From Zeimonas sp003577305 (GTDB lineage: Bacteria; Pseudomonadota; Gammaproteobacteria; Burkholderiales; Burkholderiaceae_E), in assembly GCA_030263385.1 (NCBI GenBank), contig SZOX01000027.1, forward strand, positions 1-64,000: DNA of 64,000 bases, read 5' to 3'. A model generated the notes under the pieces. It had not been told where the DNA came from and searched no databases. It saw only the letters and a list, made by a program, of their open reading frames with translations. Of the stretch, positions 34,088 through 42,755 are shown piece by piece. Positions within the stretch are counted from its first letter, which is position 1; each line of letters begins with the position of its first letter. The translations under genes were made by a program, and so were the position numbers.

Positions 34088-34963
34088 ATGACCGGCTATG
34101 CGTTGGCCACGCGCGACGCTCCGGCCGGACAGGTGAGCGTCGAGCTTCGCAGCGTCAACTCGCGCTTTCTCGACCTCGCCTTGCGCATTCCCGACGAGCT
34201 GCGGTTGGTCGAACCGGCCTTGCGCGAGCTGATTGCCGCCCGCGTGCAGCGCGGCAAGGTCGAATGCCGGGTCGGATTGCGCCCGCTCGCCCGCAGCGAA
34301 ACCGGGCCGCAGCCCGACGCGCGCGTACTCGCGCAATTCGCCGCGCTGGCCCGGCGCATCACCGAGGCGCTGCCCGAGGCGTCGCCGCCTTCGGTGACCG
34401 AGATCCTGCGCTGGCCAGGAGTGCTCGGCGAACCCGCCAGCGCCGAGGCGCTCGCCCCCGAGGTGCTGGCCGCAGCGCGCGCCGCACTCGACGAGTTCGT
34501 CGCCAGCCGCGCGCGCGAGGGCGAAAAACTCGCCACCTTCCTGCGCGAGCGCGCGCTGGCCATCTGCGCGATCATCGAGCCACTGCGCCAGCGCAGCCCC
34601 GAGCTGCTCGCCGCGTGGCAGGCGCGGCTCGTCGAGCGGCTGCGCGGCGCGCTCGAACAGACCGAAGCCGCGGTGCCGCCCGAGGAGACCATGGCGCGCG
34701 TGCGCCAGGAAGTCACCGCCTACGGCTTGCGCATCGACGTCGCCGAAGAACTCTCGCGACTCCAGGCCCACGTCGACGAACTGCGGCGCATCCTCGATGC
34801 CGGCAGCCCGGCGGGCAAGCGACTCGACTTCCTGATGCAGGAGTTCAACCGGGAGGCCAATACGCTCGGCTCGAAAGCCGCCGCGATCGATCTCACCGGC
34901 GCCTCGATCGAACTGAAGGTCCTGATCGAGCAGATGCGCGAGCAGGTGCAGAACATCGAGTAG
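34088..34963 (+). CDS. yicC: YicC-family endoribonuclease
   Basis: 291 residues, close to E. coli YicC (287). N-terminal signature SMTGYALATRD, then VELRSVNSRFLDLALRIPDELR, and the C-terminal DUF1732 part EFNREANTLGSKAAAIDLTG, ending in VLIEQMREQVQNIE. YicC proteins are metal-dependent RNases implicated in small-RNA decay. The ATG at 34088 gives MTGYAL; a TTG at 34049 would add 13 residues with no better ribosome site. In betaproteobacteria yicC usually precedes gmk directly; here a toxin-antitoxin pair separates them. Confidence 0.9.
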   Translation: MTGYALATRDAPAGQVSVELRSVNSRFLDLALRIPDELRLVEPALRELIAARVQRGKVECRVGLRPLARSETGPQPDARVLAQFAALARRITEALPEASPPSVTEILRWPGVLGEPASAEALAPEVLAAARAALDEFVASRAREGEKLATFLRERALAICAIIEPLRQRSPELLAAWQARLVERLRGALEQTEAAVPPEETMARVRQEVTAYGLRIDVAEELSRLQAHVDELRRILDAGSPAGKRLDFLMQEFNREANTLGSKAAAIDLTGASIELKVLIEQMREQVQNIE

Positions 34964-35047
34964 CTTTCGCAACGGCCGCAGACCGCGGGATGCGCTGGTC
35001 CTCGCGGATCGGGTCGTGCACGCGTTTGTGATCCGGGTCGAAACACA

Positions 35048-35065
35048 TTATCATATTGGTGATAA
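35048..35065 (+). promoter_or_regulatory. palindromic operator upstream of the RHH/PIN pair
   Basis: TTATCA-TATTGG-TGATAA is a perfect 6-bp inverted repeat with a six-base spacer in an AT-rich pocket 21 bases before the antitoxin ATG. Its position and symmetry suit autoregulation by a ribbon-helix-helix antitoxin dimer. Confidence 0.55.
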
Positions 35066-35085
35066 AGCACCAACGAAGGGCTCGC

Positions 35086-35325
35086 ATGAACCGCCTCACC
35101 ATCACCCTGTCCGAGGCCCGCTACAAGGCGCTGAAGGAAGCGGCCGTGCAGCGCGACAAGACCATCGGCCAGCTCATCGACGAGAGCCTGGAGTTCTACG
35201 GCATCAAGTCGCGCGAAGACGCGCGTGACCTGGTGCGCCGCGCCCGTGCTCGCAGCAGGCTGCCGGAAGATCAGGCCCTGGCAGTGGCGCAGGAGCATGT
35301 GCGGGCGGTGCGGCGCAAGGCGTGA
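35086..35325 (+). CDS. ribbon-helix-helix antitoxin-like protein
   Basis: 79 residues. The N-terminal strand-helix-helix (RLTITLSEARYKALKEAAVQ, then GQLIDESLEFYGI) is a typical RHH/CopG DNA-binding fold; the basic C-terminal half probably wraps the toxin. AAGGG lies before the ATG at 35086. Its end overlaps the PIN gene by four bases (GTGA). A palindrome stands just upstream of the gene. Confidence 0.85.
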   Translation: MNRLTITLSEARYKALKEAAVQRDKTIGQLIDESLEFYGIKSREDARDLVRRARARSRLPEDQALAVAQEHVRAVRRKA

Positions 35326-35738
35326 GCCGGCGGGCCGTCGTCATCGACACGAACGTGCTGGTTGCCGGGTTGCTCACCGGCGATCCGGCGTCGCCCGTCG
35401 CGCGTATCCTCGACGGCATGCTGTCGGCAGCCTTCCCCTTCGTGGTGTCCGAGGCATTGCTGGCCGAGTACCGCGAGGTTCTCGTCCGCCCCGGCTTGCG
35501 CAAGCGACACGGCCTCACGACGACGGAAGTCGACACCCTGCTCACCGACATTGCCCAGCACGCGATCGTGCTGGCGCCTGGCGCAGGCTCGCCGGCGCCC
35601 GACCCCGGCGGTCAACTGCTCTGGGACCTCCTCGCGTCGAGGACCGATCTCGTGCTGGTCACGGGCGACCAGACCCTGCTCGATGACGCGCCGATGCAGC
35701 CACGCGTGCTCTCGCCTCGCAATTTCCTCGACAAGTGA
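35322..35738 (+). CDS. PIN-domain toxin
   Basis: 138 residues of the family annotated as putative toxin-antitoxin toxin component, PIN family. Acidic residues for metal binding appear in VVIDTNVLVAGLL (Asp9), EALLAEYREVL, DPGGQLLWDLL and LVTGDQTLL. Probable ribonuclease, inhibited by the RHH partner. GTG start overlapping the antitoxin stop. The gmk start codon comes only four bases after its stop. Confidence 0.88.
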   Translation: MSRRAVVIDTNVLVAGLLTGDPASPVARILDGMLSAAFPFVVSEALLAEYREVLVRPGLRKRHGLTTTEVDTLLTDIAQHAIVLAPGAGSPAPDPGGQLLWDLLASRTDLVLVTGDQTLLDDAPMQPRVLSPRNFLDK

Positions 35739-35742
35739 CCCC

Positions 35743-36390
35743 ATGAGCGACCACCAAGCCCGCGCCGGCAGCCTGTTCGTCGTTACCGCCCCGTCGGGCG
35801 CCGGCAAGACCTCGCTGCTGCGTGCCCTGCTCGCCGACGCGCCGCTGATGCAGTTGTCGGTCTCGTTCACCACGCGTGCGCCACGCCCCGGCGAGATCGA
35901 CGGCCGCGACTACTTCTTCGTCGACCGGCCCGAGTTCGAGCGGCGCCGCGAGGCCGGCGAGTTCCTCGAATGGGCCCAGGTGCACGGCAATCTCTACGCC
36001 ACCTCGCGCACCTGGATCGAAGGCCGCATCGAGGCTGGCGTCGACATCGTGCTCGAAATCGACTGGCAGGGCGCCACGCAGGTGCAGCGCCTGTTTCCCG
36101 ACGCGATCGGCGTGTTCATCGTGCCGCCTTCGATCGACACGCTGCGCGAGCGGCTCATGCAGCGCGGCCAGGACAGCGCCGAGGTGATCGAGCAGCGCGT
36201 GGCGGCTGCGCAGGCCGAATTGAGGCAGGCCCATCGCTTTCAATATGTTATTATTAATCAAGACTTTGCGAGTGCGCTCGCCGATCTCCGCACGATCGTC
36301 CAGGCGGCGCACTTGCGATTCGCGAAACAGCAGGCCCGGCATTCGGCCACCTTCGCCGCGCTGGGCATCACCAAGCGAAAACAGGTGTGA
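35743..36390 (+). CDS. gmk: guanylate kinase
   Basis: GMP + ATP to GDP + ADP; essential in purine metabolism. 215 residues. P-loop TAPSGAGKTSLLRALL, GMP-binding SVSFTTRAPRPGEIDGRDYFF, FLEWAQVHGNLYATS, VLEIDWQGATQV, and the lid region ERLMQRGQDSAEVIEQR. No strong Shine-Dalgarno before the ATG; the upstream PIN gene ends four bases away, so translation may depend on coupling to the toxin-antitoxin transcript. rpoZ starts one base after its stop. Confidence 0.96.
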   Translation: MSDHQARAGSLFVVTAPSGAGKTSLLRALLADAPLMQLSVSFTTRAPRPGEIDGRDYFFVDRPEFERRREAGEFLEWAQVHGNLYATSRTWIEGRIEAGVDIVLEIDWQGATQVQRLFPDAIGVFIVPPSIDTLRERLMQRGQDSAEVIEQRVAAAQAELRQAHRFQYVIINQDFASALADLRTIVQAAHLRFAKQQARHSATFAALGITKRKQV

Positions 36391-36391
36391 C

Positions 36392-36595
36392 ATGGCCCGC
36401 ATCACCGTCGAAGACTGCCTGAAGCACATTCCCAACCGGTTCGAGCTCACACTCGCGGCCACCTACCGGGCGCGCATGCTCGCGCAAGGACACACGCCGA
36501 AGGTCGAGTCGAAAGACAAGCCGACGGTCACCGCGCTGCGCGAAATCGCCGCCGGCAAGGTCGGCGTCGAGATGTTGCGGCGCGTACCCACCTGA
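36392..36595 (+). CDS. rpoZ: RNA polymerase omega subunit
   Basis: 67 residues, the standard betaproteobacterial length. MARITVEDCLKHIPNRFELT and AATYRARML are the signature; the C-terminus has TALREIAAGKVGVE. Omega aids assembly of beta' and contributes to the ppGpp site of RNA polymerase, which fits its place between gmk and spoT in this conserved cluster. The start is one base after the gmk stop. Confidence 0.96.
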   Translation: MARITVEDCLKHIPNRFELTLAATYRARMLAQGHTPKVESKDKPTVTALREIAAGKVGVEMLRRVPT

Positions 36596-36633
36596 AGGAG
36601 CCGGCGGCTGGTCCGGTCGCGGTCGCCGCGAGC

Positions 36634-38955
36634 ATGGCCTCCCGGCACACGCCTCCCGTCGAAACACCCGCCAGGCGCGGGCGCCGTCACTCCTCGGCCG
36701 CCAACACGCAGCAGCCCCGGGCGCGGACTCCGGCAGCCTCCGCGACTCGCACTGCGCCGATCGCCGAAACGCCCGTTGCGGCCCCCGCGCTGGCCGACGC
36801 CGGGTTCGTCGCGGTTGCCGACGAACGACAGGTAGTCTCGCTCGCGGGCCTAACCCGCAAGGCCTCCGTCTACCTGTCCGACACCGACCTCGAACGCATC
36901 CGCGAGGCCTGGCGCTTCTCCGACGAGGCGCACCTCGGGCAGTTCCGCTCCAGCGGCGAACCCTACATCTCGCACCCGATCGCGGTCGCCGAGATCCTCG
37001 CGGGCTGGAAGCTCGATGCCGATTCGCTGATGGCGGCGCTGCTGCACGACGTGATCGAAGACACCACGGTCGCCAAGCAGATCCTGATCGAGCGCTTCGG
37101 CCCGCACGTGGCCGAGCTCGTCGACGGCCTGTCCAAGCTCGAGCGTGTCGAGTTCGCCTCGAAGGAGCAGCAGCAGGCCGAGAGCTTCCGCAAGATGCTG
37201 CTGGCGATGGCGCGCGACGTGCGCGTCATCCTGATCAAGCTCGCCGACCGGCTGCACAACATGCAGACGCTCGACGCGGTGCCCGCCGACAAGCAGCGCC
37301 GCATCGCGCGCGAGACCATCGAGATCTACGCGCCGATCGCCAGCCGGCTCGGCCTGCACGAACTGTTCCGCGAACTGGTCGACCTGTCGTTCAAGTACCT
37401 GCACCCGTGGCGGCACCGCACGCTGCAGAGGGCGGTGCAGGCCGCGCGCGGCAACCGCCGCGAAGTCATCGGCAAGATCCTCGAGGCGGTGCAGAAGACG
37501 CTGCCCGAGGCCGGCGTCAACGCCGAGGTGTTCGGTCGCGAGAAGACGCTGTACGCGATCTACTGCAAGATGCGCGACAAGAAGCTGTCGTTCTCGCAGG
37601 TGCTCGACATCTACGGCTTTCGCGTGCTGGTCGACACGGTGCCGCAGTGCTATCTCGCGCTGGGCGCGCTGCACGCCGCCTACAAGCCGGTGCCTGGCCG
37701 CTTCAAGGACTACATCGCGATTCCGAAGATCAACGGCTACCAGTCGCTGCACACCACGCTGGTCGGGCCCTTCGGCACGCCGGTCGAATTCCAGATCCGC
37801 ACCCGCGAGATGCAGCGCGTGGCGCAGGCCGGCGTGGCCGCGCACTGGCTCTACAAGGCCGAGAAGGAGAGCTTCACCGACCTGCAGAAGCGCACCCACG
37901 AGTGGCTGCAGTCGCTGCTCGACATCCAGAGCCAGACCGGCGACTCGCTCGAGTTCATCGAGCACGTGAAGGTCGACCTGTTCCCCGACGCGGTCTACGT
38001 CTTCACCCCGCGCGGCCAGATCCGCGCGATGCCGCGCGGCGCCACCATCATCGATTTCGCCTACAGCGTGCACACCGACATCGGCGACCAGGCGGTGTCG
38101 GCGCGAGTGAACCAGCGCCAGGTGCCGCTGCGCACCGAGTTGCAGAACGGCGACGTGGTCGAGGTGTTCACCGACCCGCACTCCCACGCCAACCCGAACT
38201 GGCTGAGCTTCGTGCGCACCGGCAAGGCGCGCGCCGGCATCCGCCAGTGCCTGAAGACGCTCAAGTACAAGGAGTCGGTCGAACTCGGGCGCCGCCTGCT
38301 CGAACAGGCACTGGGCGCGCTGCGCATCGACGCGGCTTCGCTCGACGCGGCGATGATCGACCGCGGCGCGCGCGACGCGGGCGCCCGGAGCGTCGAGGAG
38401 CTCTACGCCGACATCGGCCTGGGCAAGCGCCTGGCGCCCGTCATCGCGCGCACCATCGCGCTGCAGTTCACCGGCAAGCCCACCGGCGCCACGCTGATCC
38501 TGCCGCGCCCGGCGCCGATGCAGATCAGCGGCACCGAAGGCGCGGCGGTTACCTATTCGCCGTGCTGCCACCCGTTGCCGGGCGACGAGATCATCGGTCA
38601 CCTGCGCGGCGGCCACGGCCTGTTCGTGCATCGCGCCGACTGCAAGGTGGCGCACCGCCAGCGCGCGAAAGACGCCGAGCGCTGGATCGACGTCGACTGG
38701 GCCGACGACATCGCCGGGCAGTTCCGCACCGGCATCGAGGTGCAGGTGCGCAACGACCGCGGCGTGCTCGGCAAGGTGGCCGCCGAGATCGCCGCGAGCG
38801 AGGCCAACATCGTGCACGTGGCGATGGACGAGGAGCCCGCCGAGTCGGCCGTGCTGCGCTTCGCGATCCAGGTGCGCGACCGCGTGCACCTGGCGCAGGT
38901 GATGCGCAACCTGCGCCGCCTCGCCGAAGTGGTGCGGATCAGCCGCAGTAGCTGA
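36634..38955 (+). CDS. spoT: bifunctional (p)ppGpp synthetase/hydrolase
   Basis: 773 residues. The N-terminal 65 residues are basic and Ala/Pro-rich. Then: an intact hydrolase domain (SGEPYISHPIAVAEIL, ALLHDVIEDTTV with the HD pair), the synthetase domain (REKTLYAIYCKM, YIAIPKINGYQSLHT), TGS (YVFTPRGQIRAMPRGATIIDFAYSVH), a Zn-finger/conserved-Cys region (YSPCCHPLPGDEIIGHL), and a C-terminal ACT domain. It therefore keeps both activities, unlike relA at 42-45 kb. Its 3' end overlaps convergent greB by 17 bases. Confidence 0.96.
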   Translation: MASRHTPPVETPARRGRRHSSAANTQQPRARTPAASATRTAPIAETPVAAPALADAGFVAVADERQVVSLAGLTRKASVYLSDTDLERIREAWRFSDEAHLGQFRSSGEPYISHPIAVAEILAGWKLDADSLMAALLHDVIEDTTVAKQILIERFGPHVAELVDGLSKLERVEFASKEQQQAESFRKMLLAMARDVRVILIKLADRLHNMQTLDAVPADKQRRIARETIEIYAPIASRLGLHELFRELVDLSFKYLHPWRHRTLQRAVQAARGNRREVIGKILEAVQKTLPEAGVNAEVFGREKTLYAIYCKMRDKKLSFSQVLDIYGFRVLVDTVPQCYLALGALHAAYKPVPGRFKDYIAIPKINGYQSLHTTLVGPFGTPVEFQIRTREMQRVAQAGVAAHWLYKAEKESFTDLQKRTHEWLQSLLDIQSQTGDSLEFIEHVKVDLFPDAVYVFTPRGQIRAMPRGATIIDFAYSVHTDIGDQAVSARVNQRQVPLRTELQNGDVVEVFTDPHSHANPNWLSFVRTGKARAGIRQCLKTLKYKESVELGRRLLEQALGALRIDAASLDAAMIDRGARDAGARSVEELYADIGLGKRLAPVIARTIALQFTGKPTGATLILPRPAPMQISGTEGAAVTYSPCCHPLPGDEIIGHLRGGHGLFVHRADCKVAHRQRAKDAERWIDVDWADDIAGQFRTGIEVQVRNDRGVLGKVAAEIAASEANIVHVAMDEEPAESAVLRFAIQVRDRVHLAQVMRNLRRLAEVVRISRSS

Positions 38956-39505
38956 TCGCGAGCACCTCCAGCTCGTCGGCGCCCGCCGGCGTGCGCAGCG
39001 TCACCACGTCGCCCTCGCGCGCCCCGAGCAGCGCGCGCGCCACCGGCGAGATCCAGCTCACGCAGCCGTTGGCGGGATCCACCTCGTCGATGCCAACGAT
39101 GCGCACCGTCTCCTCGCGCTCGCCGTTGCGCAGGTAGCTGACGGTGGCGCCGAAGAACACCTGCTCGCAGCCTTGCTGCAGCGCCGGCTCGACCACCTCG
39201 GCAGCATCGAGCCGGCGCGTGAGGAAGCGGATGCGCCGGTCGATCTCGCGCAGCCGCTTCTTGCCGTAGATGTAGTCGCCGTTCTCGGAACGATCGCCGT
39301 TCGAGGCCGCCCACGAGACGACGCGCACCACCTCCGGCCGCTCGACGTCGATCAGCCCGAGCAGCTCGGCCTTCAGCCGCTCGTAGCCCGCGCGCGTGAT
39401 GTAGTTGCGCCCGCCCGCCGCCGGCAGCGCCTGCGCCGCGAGGTCGGCCTCGTCAATCTCGTCGGACTCGCCGGCCGCGTCGTCTTTCACGAATGCCTTG
39501 CTCAT
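38939..39505 (-). CDS. greB: transcript cleavage factor GreB
   Basis: 188 residues. After an acidic N-terminal extension of about 30 residues, the coiled coil begins NYITRAGYERLKAELLGL, with WAASNGDRSENGDYIYGKKR carrying the acidic tip (Asp-Arg-Ser-Glu-Asn) that coordinates the cleavage metal in backtracked polymerase, followed by the globular FKBP-like domain (VFFGATVSYLRNGE, VSWISPVARALLGAREGD). The longer basic loop and the SENGDYIYGKKR form fit GreB rather than GreA. Convergent with spoT. Confidence 0.94.
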   Translation of the reverse strand: MSKAFVKDDAAGESDEIDEADLAAQALPAAGGRNYITRAGYERLKAELLGLIDVERPEVVRVVSWAASNGDRSENGDYIYGKKRLREIDRRIRFLTRRLDAAEVVEPALQQGCEQVFFGATVSYLRNGEREETVRIVGIDEVDPANGCVSWISPVARALLGAREGDVVTLRTPAGADELEVLAISYCG

Positions 39506-39606
39506 CGCCCCCTGTTTCCGTGACGCAGTTCCTTGGACCGCAGCGCCCCACGCATGATCATCGGGCCATGCCCGACGTCGGGTTCGTGCCGTGCGAGGTG
39601 TCCGTC

Positions 39607-39834
39607 ATGACTGACCATCGACTGCTCCGCCGCTACCAGGCCATCGTGCGCAATGCCGACGAACTGCTCGACGAACTCGGCGACGGCGCGGTGACCGCCG
39701 ACCCGGCGCCGGCGGAAGCCATCGCACTGCTCGACGAACTGAGCGCCTCGCTCGAGCCGAGCGTGCGGATGATGGCCGACACCGCGCCCGACCCCGGCGA
39801 AGTGCTCCGGCAGCTTGCCGGCTGGGTGCACTGA
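39607..39834 (+). CDS. small hypothetical protein
   Basis: 75 residues, acidic, mostly helical, starting MTDHRLLRRYQAIVRNADEL. GAGG lies nine bases before the ATG, which supports translation from 39607 rather than from upstream in-frame codons. No family recognised and no membrane segment. It stands alone between divergent greB and convergent pmbA. Confidence 0.55.
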   Translation: MTDHRLLRRYQAIVRNADELLDELGDGAVTADPAPAEAIALLDELSASLEPSVRMMADTAPDPGEVLRQLAGWVH

Positions 39835-39883
39835 ACCGCGTCCGCCCGAACCGCGCGCCGGCGCGGGCCGCGCGCCGCCCGCT

Positions 39884-41224
39884 TCAGCTTCCGGCAACAG
39901 CCATCTCGTCGATCAGCACCGAACCGGTGCGCTTGGTGCCGCGGGTGATCTCGTCGGCGCCGATCGCCACGATGCCGCGGAACATCTCGCGCAGGTTGCC
40001 CGCAATCGTGATCTCCTCCACCGGATGGCGGATTCGCCCGCCCTCGACCCAGTAGCCGCTCGCGCCGCGCGAATAGTCGCCGGTCACGTAGTTCACGCCG
40101 TGGCCCATCAGGTCGGTGACCAGCAGCCCGGTGCCCAGTTTCGCGAGCATGTTCTCGAACGAGTCGCCGCGGCGCGTCGCGCGGCTCGCGAACCACAGGT
40201 TGTGCGAACCGCCCGCGTTGCCGGTGCTCTTCATGCCCAGCTTGCGCGCCGAGTAGGTCGACAGGAAGTAGCCCTTCAGTTCGCCTGCCTCGACCACCTT
40301 GCGCCGGCGCGTGGCCACGCCCTCGCTGTCGAACGGTCTGCTGCCCGACTCGCCGGGCCGATGCGGATCCTCGACCACGTCGACGTGCTCCGGAAACAGC
40401 GCCTGCCCGAGCGCATCGACCAGGAAGCTCGCCTTGCGATACAAGGCGCCGCCGCTTGCGGCCTGCACGAAATGACCGAGCAGCCCGCAGGCCAGCGGCG
40501 CCTCGAACAGCACCGGCACGCGCCGCGTGGACAGCCGCCGCGCGCCCAGCCGCGCCAGCGCGCGCTCGGCCGCGTAGCGCCCGAGTGCCTGCGGGTCGGC
40601 CAGCCGCGCCGGATTGCAGTGCGACGAATACCAGTCGTCGCGCTGCATCTCGCCGCGGCGCCGCGCGATCGGCGCACAGGCGATCGAGTGGCGGCTGAAG
40701 CGATAACCGCCCGTGAAGCCCAGCGTGTTGGCCGCGATGAAGTGGCCGTGACTCACCGTGACCGACGCGCCCTCCGAGTTCGTGATCAACGGCGAGGTGT
40801 CGAAGGCCGCGCGCTCGGCGCGCCGCGCGATCTCCACCGCCTCGTCGACCGTGATCGGCCACTGGTGAAAGACCTTCGGGTCGGGCTGCGAGGCGGCGAG
40901 CGTGTCGACGTCGGGCAACCCGGCGCAGGGATCTTCGGCGGTGAAGCGCGCAATCTGCCAGGCGGCGCTCACCGTCTCGCGCAGCGCCGCGGGCGAGAAA
41001 TCGGTGGAACTCGCGTGCCCCTTGCGCCGGCCCGAATAGACGGTGACGCCGAATCCCTTGTCGCGATTCTGCTCGATCGTCTCGATGCGTCCCTTGCGCA
41101 CGTTCACCGACAGGCCGCTGTTCTCCGAGACGTCGACCGCGGCGTCGCTCGCGCCGAACTCGCGCGCGATGGCGAGTGCCGTCCGGGCGATCTCGCGCAA
41201 GCGCGCCTGGTCGTATTCGAACAT
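39884..41224 (-). CDS. pmbA: TldE/PmbA metalloprotease-family protein
   Basis: 446 residues, partner of TldD in a heterodimeric metalloprotease that processes peptide precursors (microcin B17 in E. coli) and CcdA. Signatures: GLSVNVRKGRIETIEQNRDKG, VTVYSGRRKGHASSTDF, VPVLFEAPLACGLLGHFVQA, SHNLWF, VTDLMGHGVNYVTGDYSRGA, and the ending IAGNLREMFRGIVAIGAD. tldD is not in the window. The ATG at 41224 fits the family. It is divergent from darP, a pairing conserved in beta- and gammaproteobacteria. Confidence 0.94.
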   Translation of the reverse strand: MFEYDQARLREIARTALAIAREFGASDAAVDVSENSGLSVNVRKGRIETIEQNRDKGFGVTVYSGRRKGHASSTDFSPAALRETVSAAWQIARFTAEDPCAGLPDVDTLAASQPDPKVFHQWPITVDEAVEIARRAERAAFDTSPLITNSEGASVTVSHGHFIAANTLGFTGGYRFSRHSIACAPIARRRGEMQRDDWYSSHCNPARLADPQALGRYAAERALARLGARRLSTRRVPVLFEAPLACGLLGHFVQAASGGALYRKASFLVDALGQALFPEHVDVVEDPHRPGESGSRPFDSEGVATRRRKVVEAGELKGYFLSTYSARKLGMKSTGNAGGSHNLWFASRATRRGDSFENMLAKLGTGLLVTDLMGHGVNYVTGDYSRGASGYWVEGGRIRHPVEEITIAGNLREMFRGIVAIGADEITRGTKRTGSVLIDEMAVAGS

Positions 41225-41288
41225 CGTTTCGCGGGCCTCGGTGGACGGGAGCGAAGTATCATAGCAGCGCCGTTCCGCCTCCCACGCC

Positions 41289-41789
41289 ATGCGCGCCCGA
41301 ACCCGAGACCCGCAACCCGCCGAAGGACCCAGCAAGTCGCAGCGCAAGCGCGAGATGCTCGCGCTGCAGGCGCTCGGCGAGAGCCTGCTGCCGCTGGCCG
41401 ACGAGCGCCTCGATCATCTGCCGCTCACGCCCGAACTGATCGACGCAGTGCGCACCGCGCGCGCGATCCGCGCCCACGAAGGCCGGCGGCGCCAGTTGCA
41501 GTACATCGGGCGGCTGATGCGCGAGATCGACGCCGACGCATTGCGCGCCGCGCTGTCCGACGAAACGCGCCAGCACAGGATGGCCACCGCGGTGATGCAC
41601 GCCGCCGAGCGCTGGCGCGAGCGCATCCTGGCCGACGATCGCGCGCTCGGCGACTGGTTCGCCCAATACCCCGACACCCGCGAGAGCCTGGAACCCCTGG
41701 TGCCGCGCGCGCGCGGCGAACTGGCCGCCGGCGGCCCGGGGTACGCGTTTCGCGAACTCTTTCGCAAGATCCGCGACCGCCTCGGCTGA
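41289..41789 (+). CDS. darP: ribosome biogenesis factor DarP (YjgA, DUF615)
   Basis: 166 residues, highly charged and helical. KSQRKREMLALQALGESLLPL and the central RRRQLQYIGRLMREID are family signatures. DarP binds the late 50S precursor and helps order the peptidyl-transferase centre. Divergent from pmbA with 64 bases between the starts; 28 bases before mogA. Confidence 0.92.
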   Translation: MRARTRDPQPAEGPSKSQRKREMLALQALGESLLPLADERLDHLPLTPELIDAVRTARAIRAHEGRRRQLQYIGRLMREIDADALRAALSDETRQHRMATAVMHAAERWRERILADDRALGDWFAQYPDTRESLEPLVPRARGELAAGGPGYAFRELFRKIRDRLG

Positions 41790-41817
41790 CCCTGGCCCCA
41801 CGACGAGAACCGCCGCC

Positions 41818-42420
41818 ATGAGCAACCCCGCCCGCCCGATCCGCATCGGACTCGTCTCGATCAGCGACCGGGCCTCGCAAGGCGTCTACGCCGACCAGGG
41901 CGTGCCAGGGTTGCAGGAGTGGCTCGCCGGCGCCCTGCTCACGCCCTGGGAACCGGTGCTGCGCCTGATCCCCGACGAGCGCGCGCAGATCGAGCGCACG
42001 CTCGTCGAACTGGTCGACCGCGAAGGCTGCAGCCTGGTGCTCACCACCGGCGGCACCGGCCCCGCCCGGCGCGACGTCACCCCCGATGCCACGCTGGCGA
42101 TCGGCGATCGCGAGATGCCCGGTTTCGGCGAGCAGATGCGCCAGATCAGCCTGAACTTCGTACCCACCGCGATCCTGTCGCGCCAGGTTGCCGTGGTGCG
42201 CGGCCGCGCGCTGATCGTCAACCTGCCCGGCCAGCCCAAGTCGATCCGCGAGACGCTCGAAGGCCTGAAAGACGCCGACGGCCGCCAGAAAGTGCACGGC
42301 ATCTTCGCGGCGATCCCCTATTGCCTCGACCTGATCGGCGCGCCGTACGTCGAGACGAACGAAGCCGTCTGCAAGGCGTTCCGCCCGAAGTCGGCCCAGC
42401 GACCGCCTGCCTCCTCCTGA
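41818..42420 (+). CDS. mogA: molybdopterin adenylyltransferase
   Basis: Activates molybdopterin with ATP before molybdenum insertion. 200 residues. IGLVSISDRASQGVYADQG at the N-terminus, EGCSLVLTTGGTGPARRDVTPDAT (the MoCF signature), and IVNLPGQPKSIRETL. MoaB is close in sequence; the length and the YADQGVPGL segment favour Mog. Directly after its stop begins the palindromic block that separates it from convergent relA. Confidence 0.92.
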   Translation: MSNPARPIRIGLVSISDRASQGVYADQGVPGLQEWLAGALLTPWEPVLRLIPDERAQIERTLVELVDREGCSLVLTTGGTGPARRDVTPDATLAIGDREMPGFGEQMRQISLNFVPTAILSRQVAVVRGRALIVNLPGQPKSIRETLEGLKDADGRQKVHGIFAAIPYCLDLIGAPYVETNEAVCKAFRPKSAQRPPASS

Positions 42421-42441
42421 CGCCGCACGCGCAGCGGCGGC

Positions 42442-42755
42442 CTCGCAGCGGCGGCCTCACAGCGGCGCCTTCGGAGCGGGGGGGCGCGGGGGCTTGGGCG
42501 CATGGCGAGGGGTTAGCCCGGGGCATCGCGTGCGATGGCTGCGCCCCGGCTTCGCCGGGGTTCCGGCGCCTACCTCGCAAATCGGCACCCGCGTCGTACG
42601 CGCTTCGCGCGGACGAGCGGGTCCCGCCGATTTGCTTTCGGTAGCGCGCCGCTTGCCAACGCACGCGATGCCCCGGGCTAACCCCTCGCCATGCGCCCAA
42701 GCCCCCGCGCCCCCCCTCCGCTCCGAAGGCGCCGCTGTGAGGCCGCCGCTGCGAG
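42442..42755. repeat. large palindrome 1 (arms of 93 and 96 bp) around a 125-bp core
   Basis: Left arm 42442-42534 and right arm 42660-42755 are reverse complements over their whole length except for a 3-base difference in a G-run. Outside both arms, CGGCGGCCTC/CACAGCG-type short tandem copies continue. The core (42535-42659) is about 90% identical, in inverse orientation, to the core of palindrome 2. No protein makes sense within it other than the read-through tail of relA on the minus strand. Confidence 0.85.

Noticed and set aside
33811..34089. Small open frames inside the inverted-repeat element
   Set aside because: They mirror each other because of the palindromes and resemble no transposase or known peptide.
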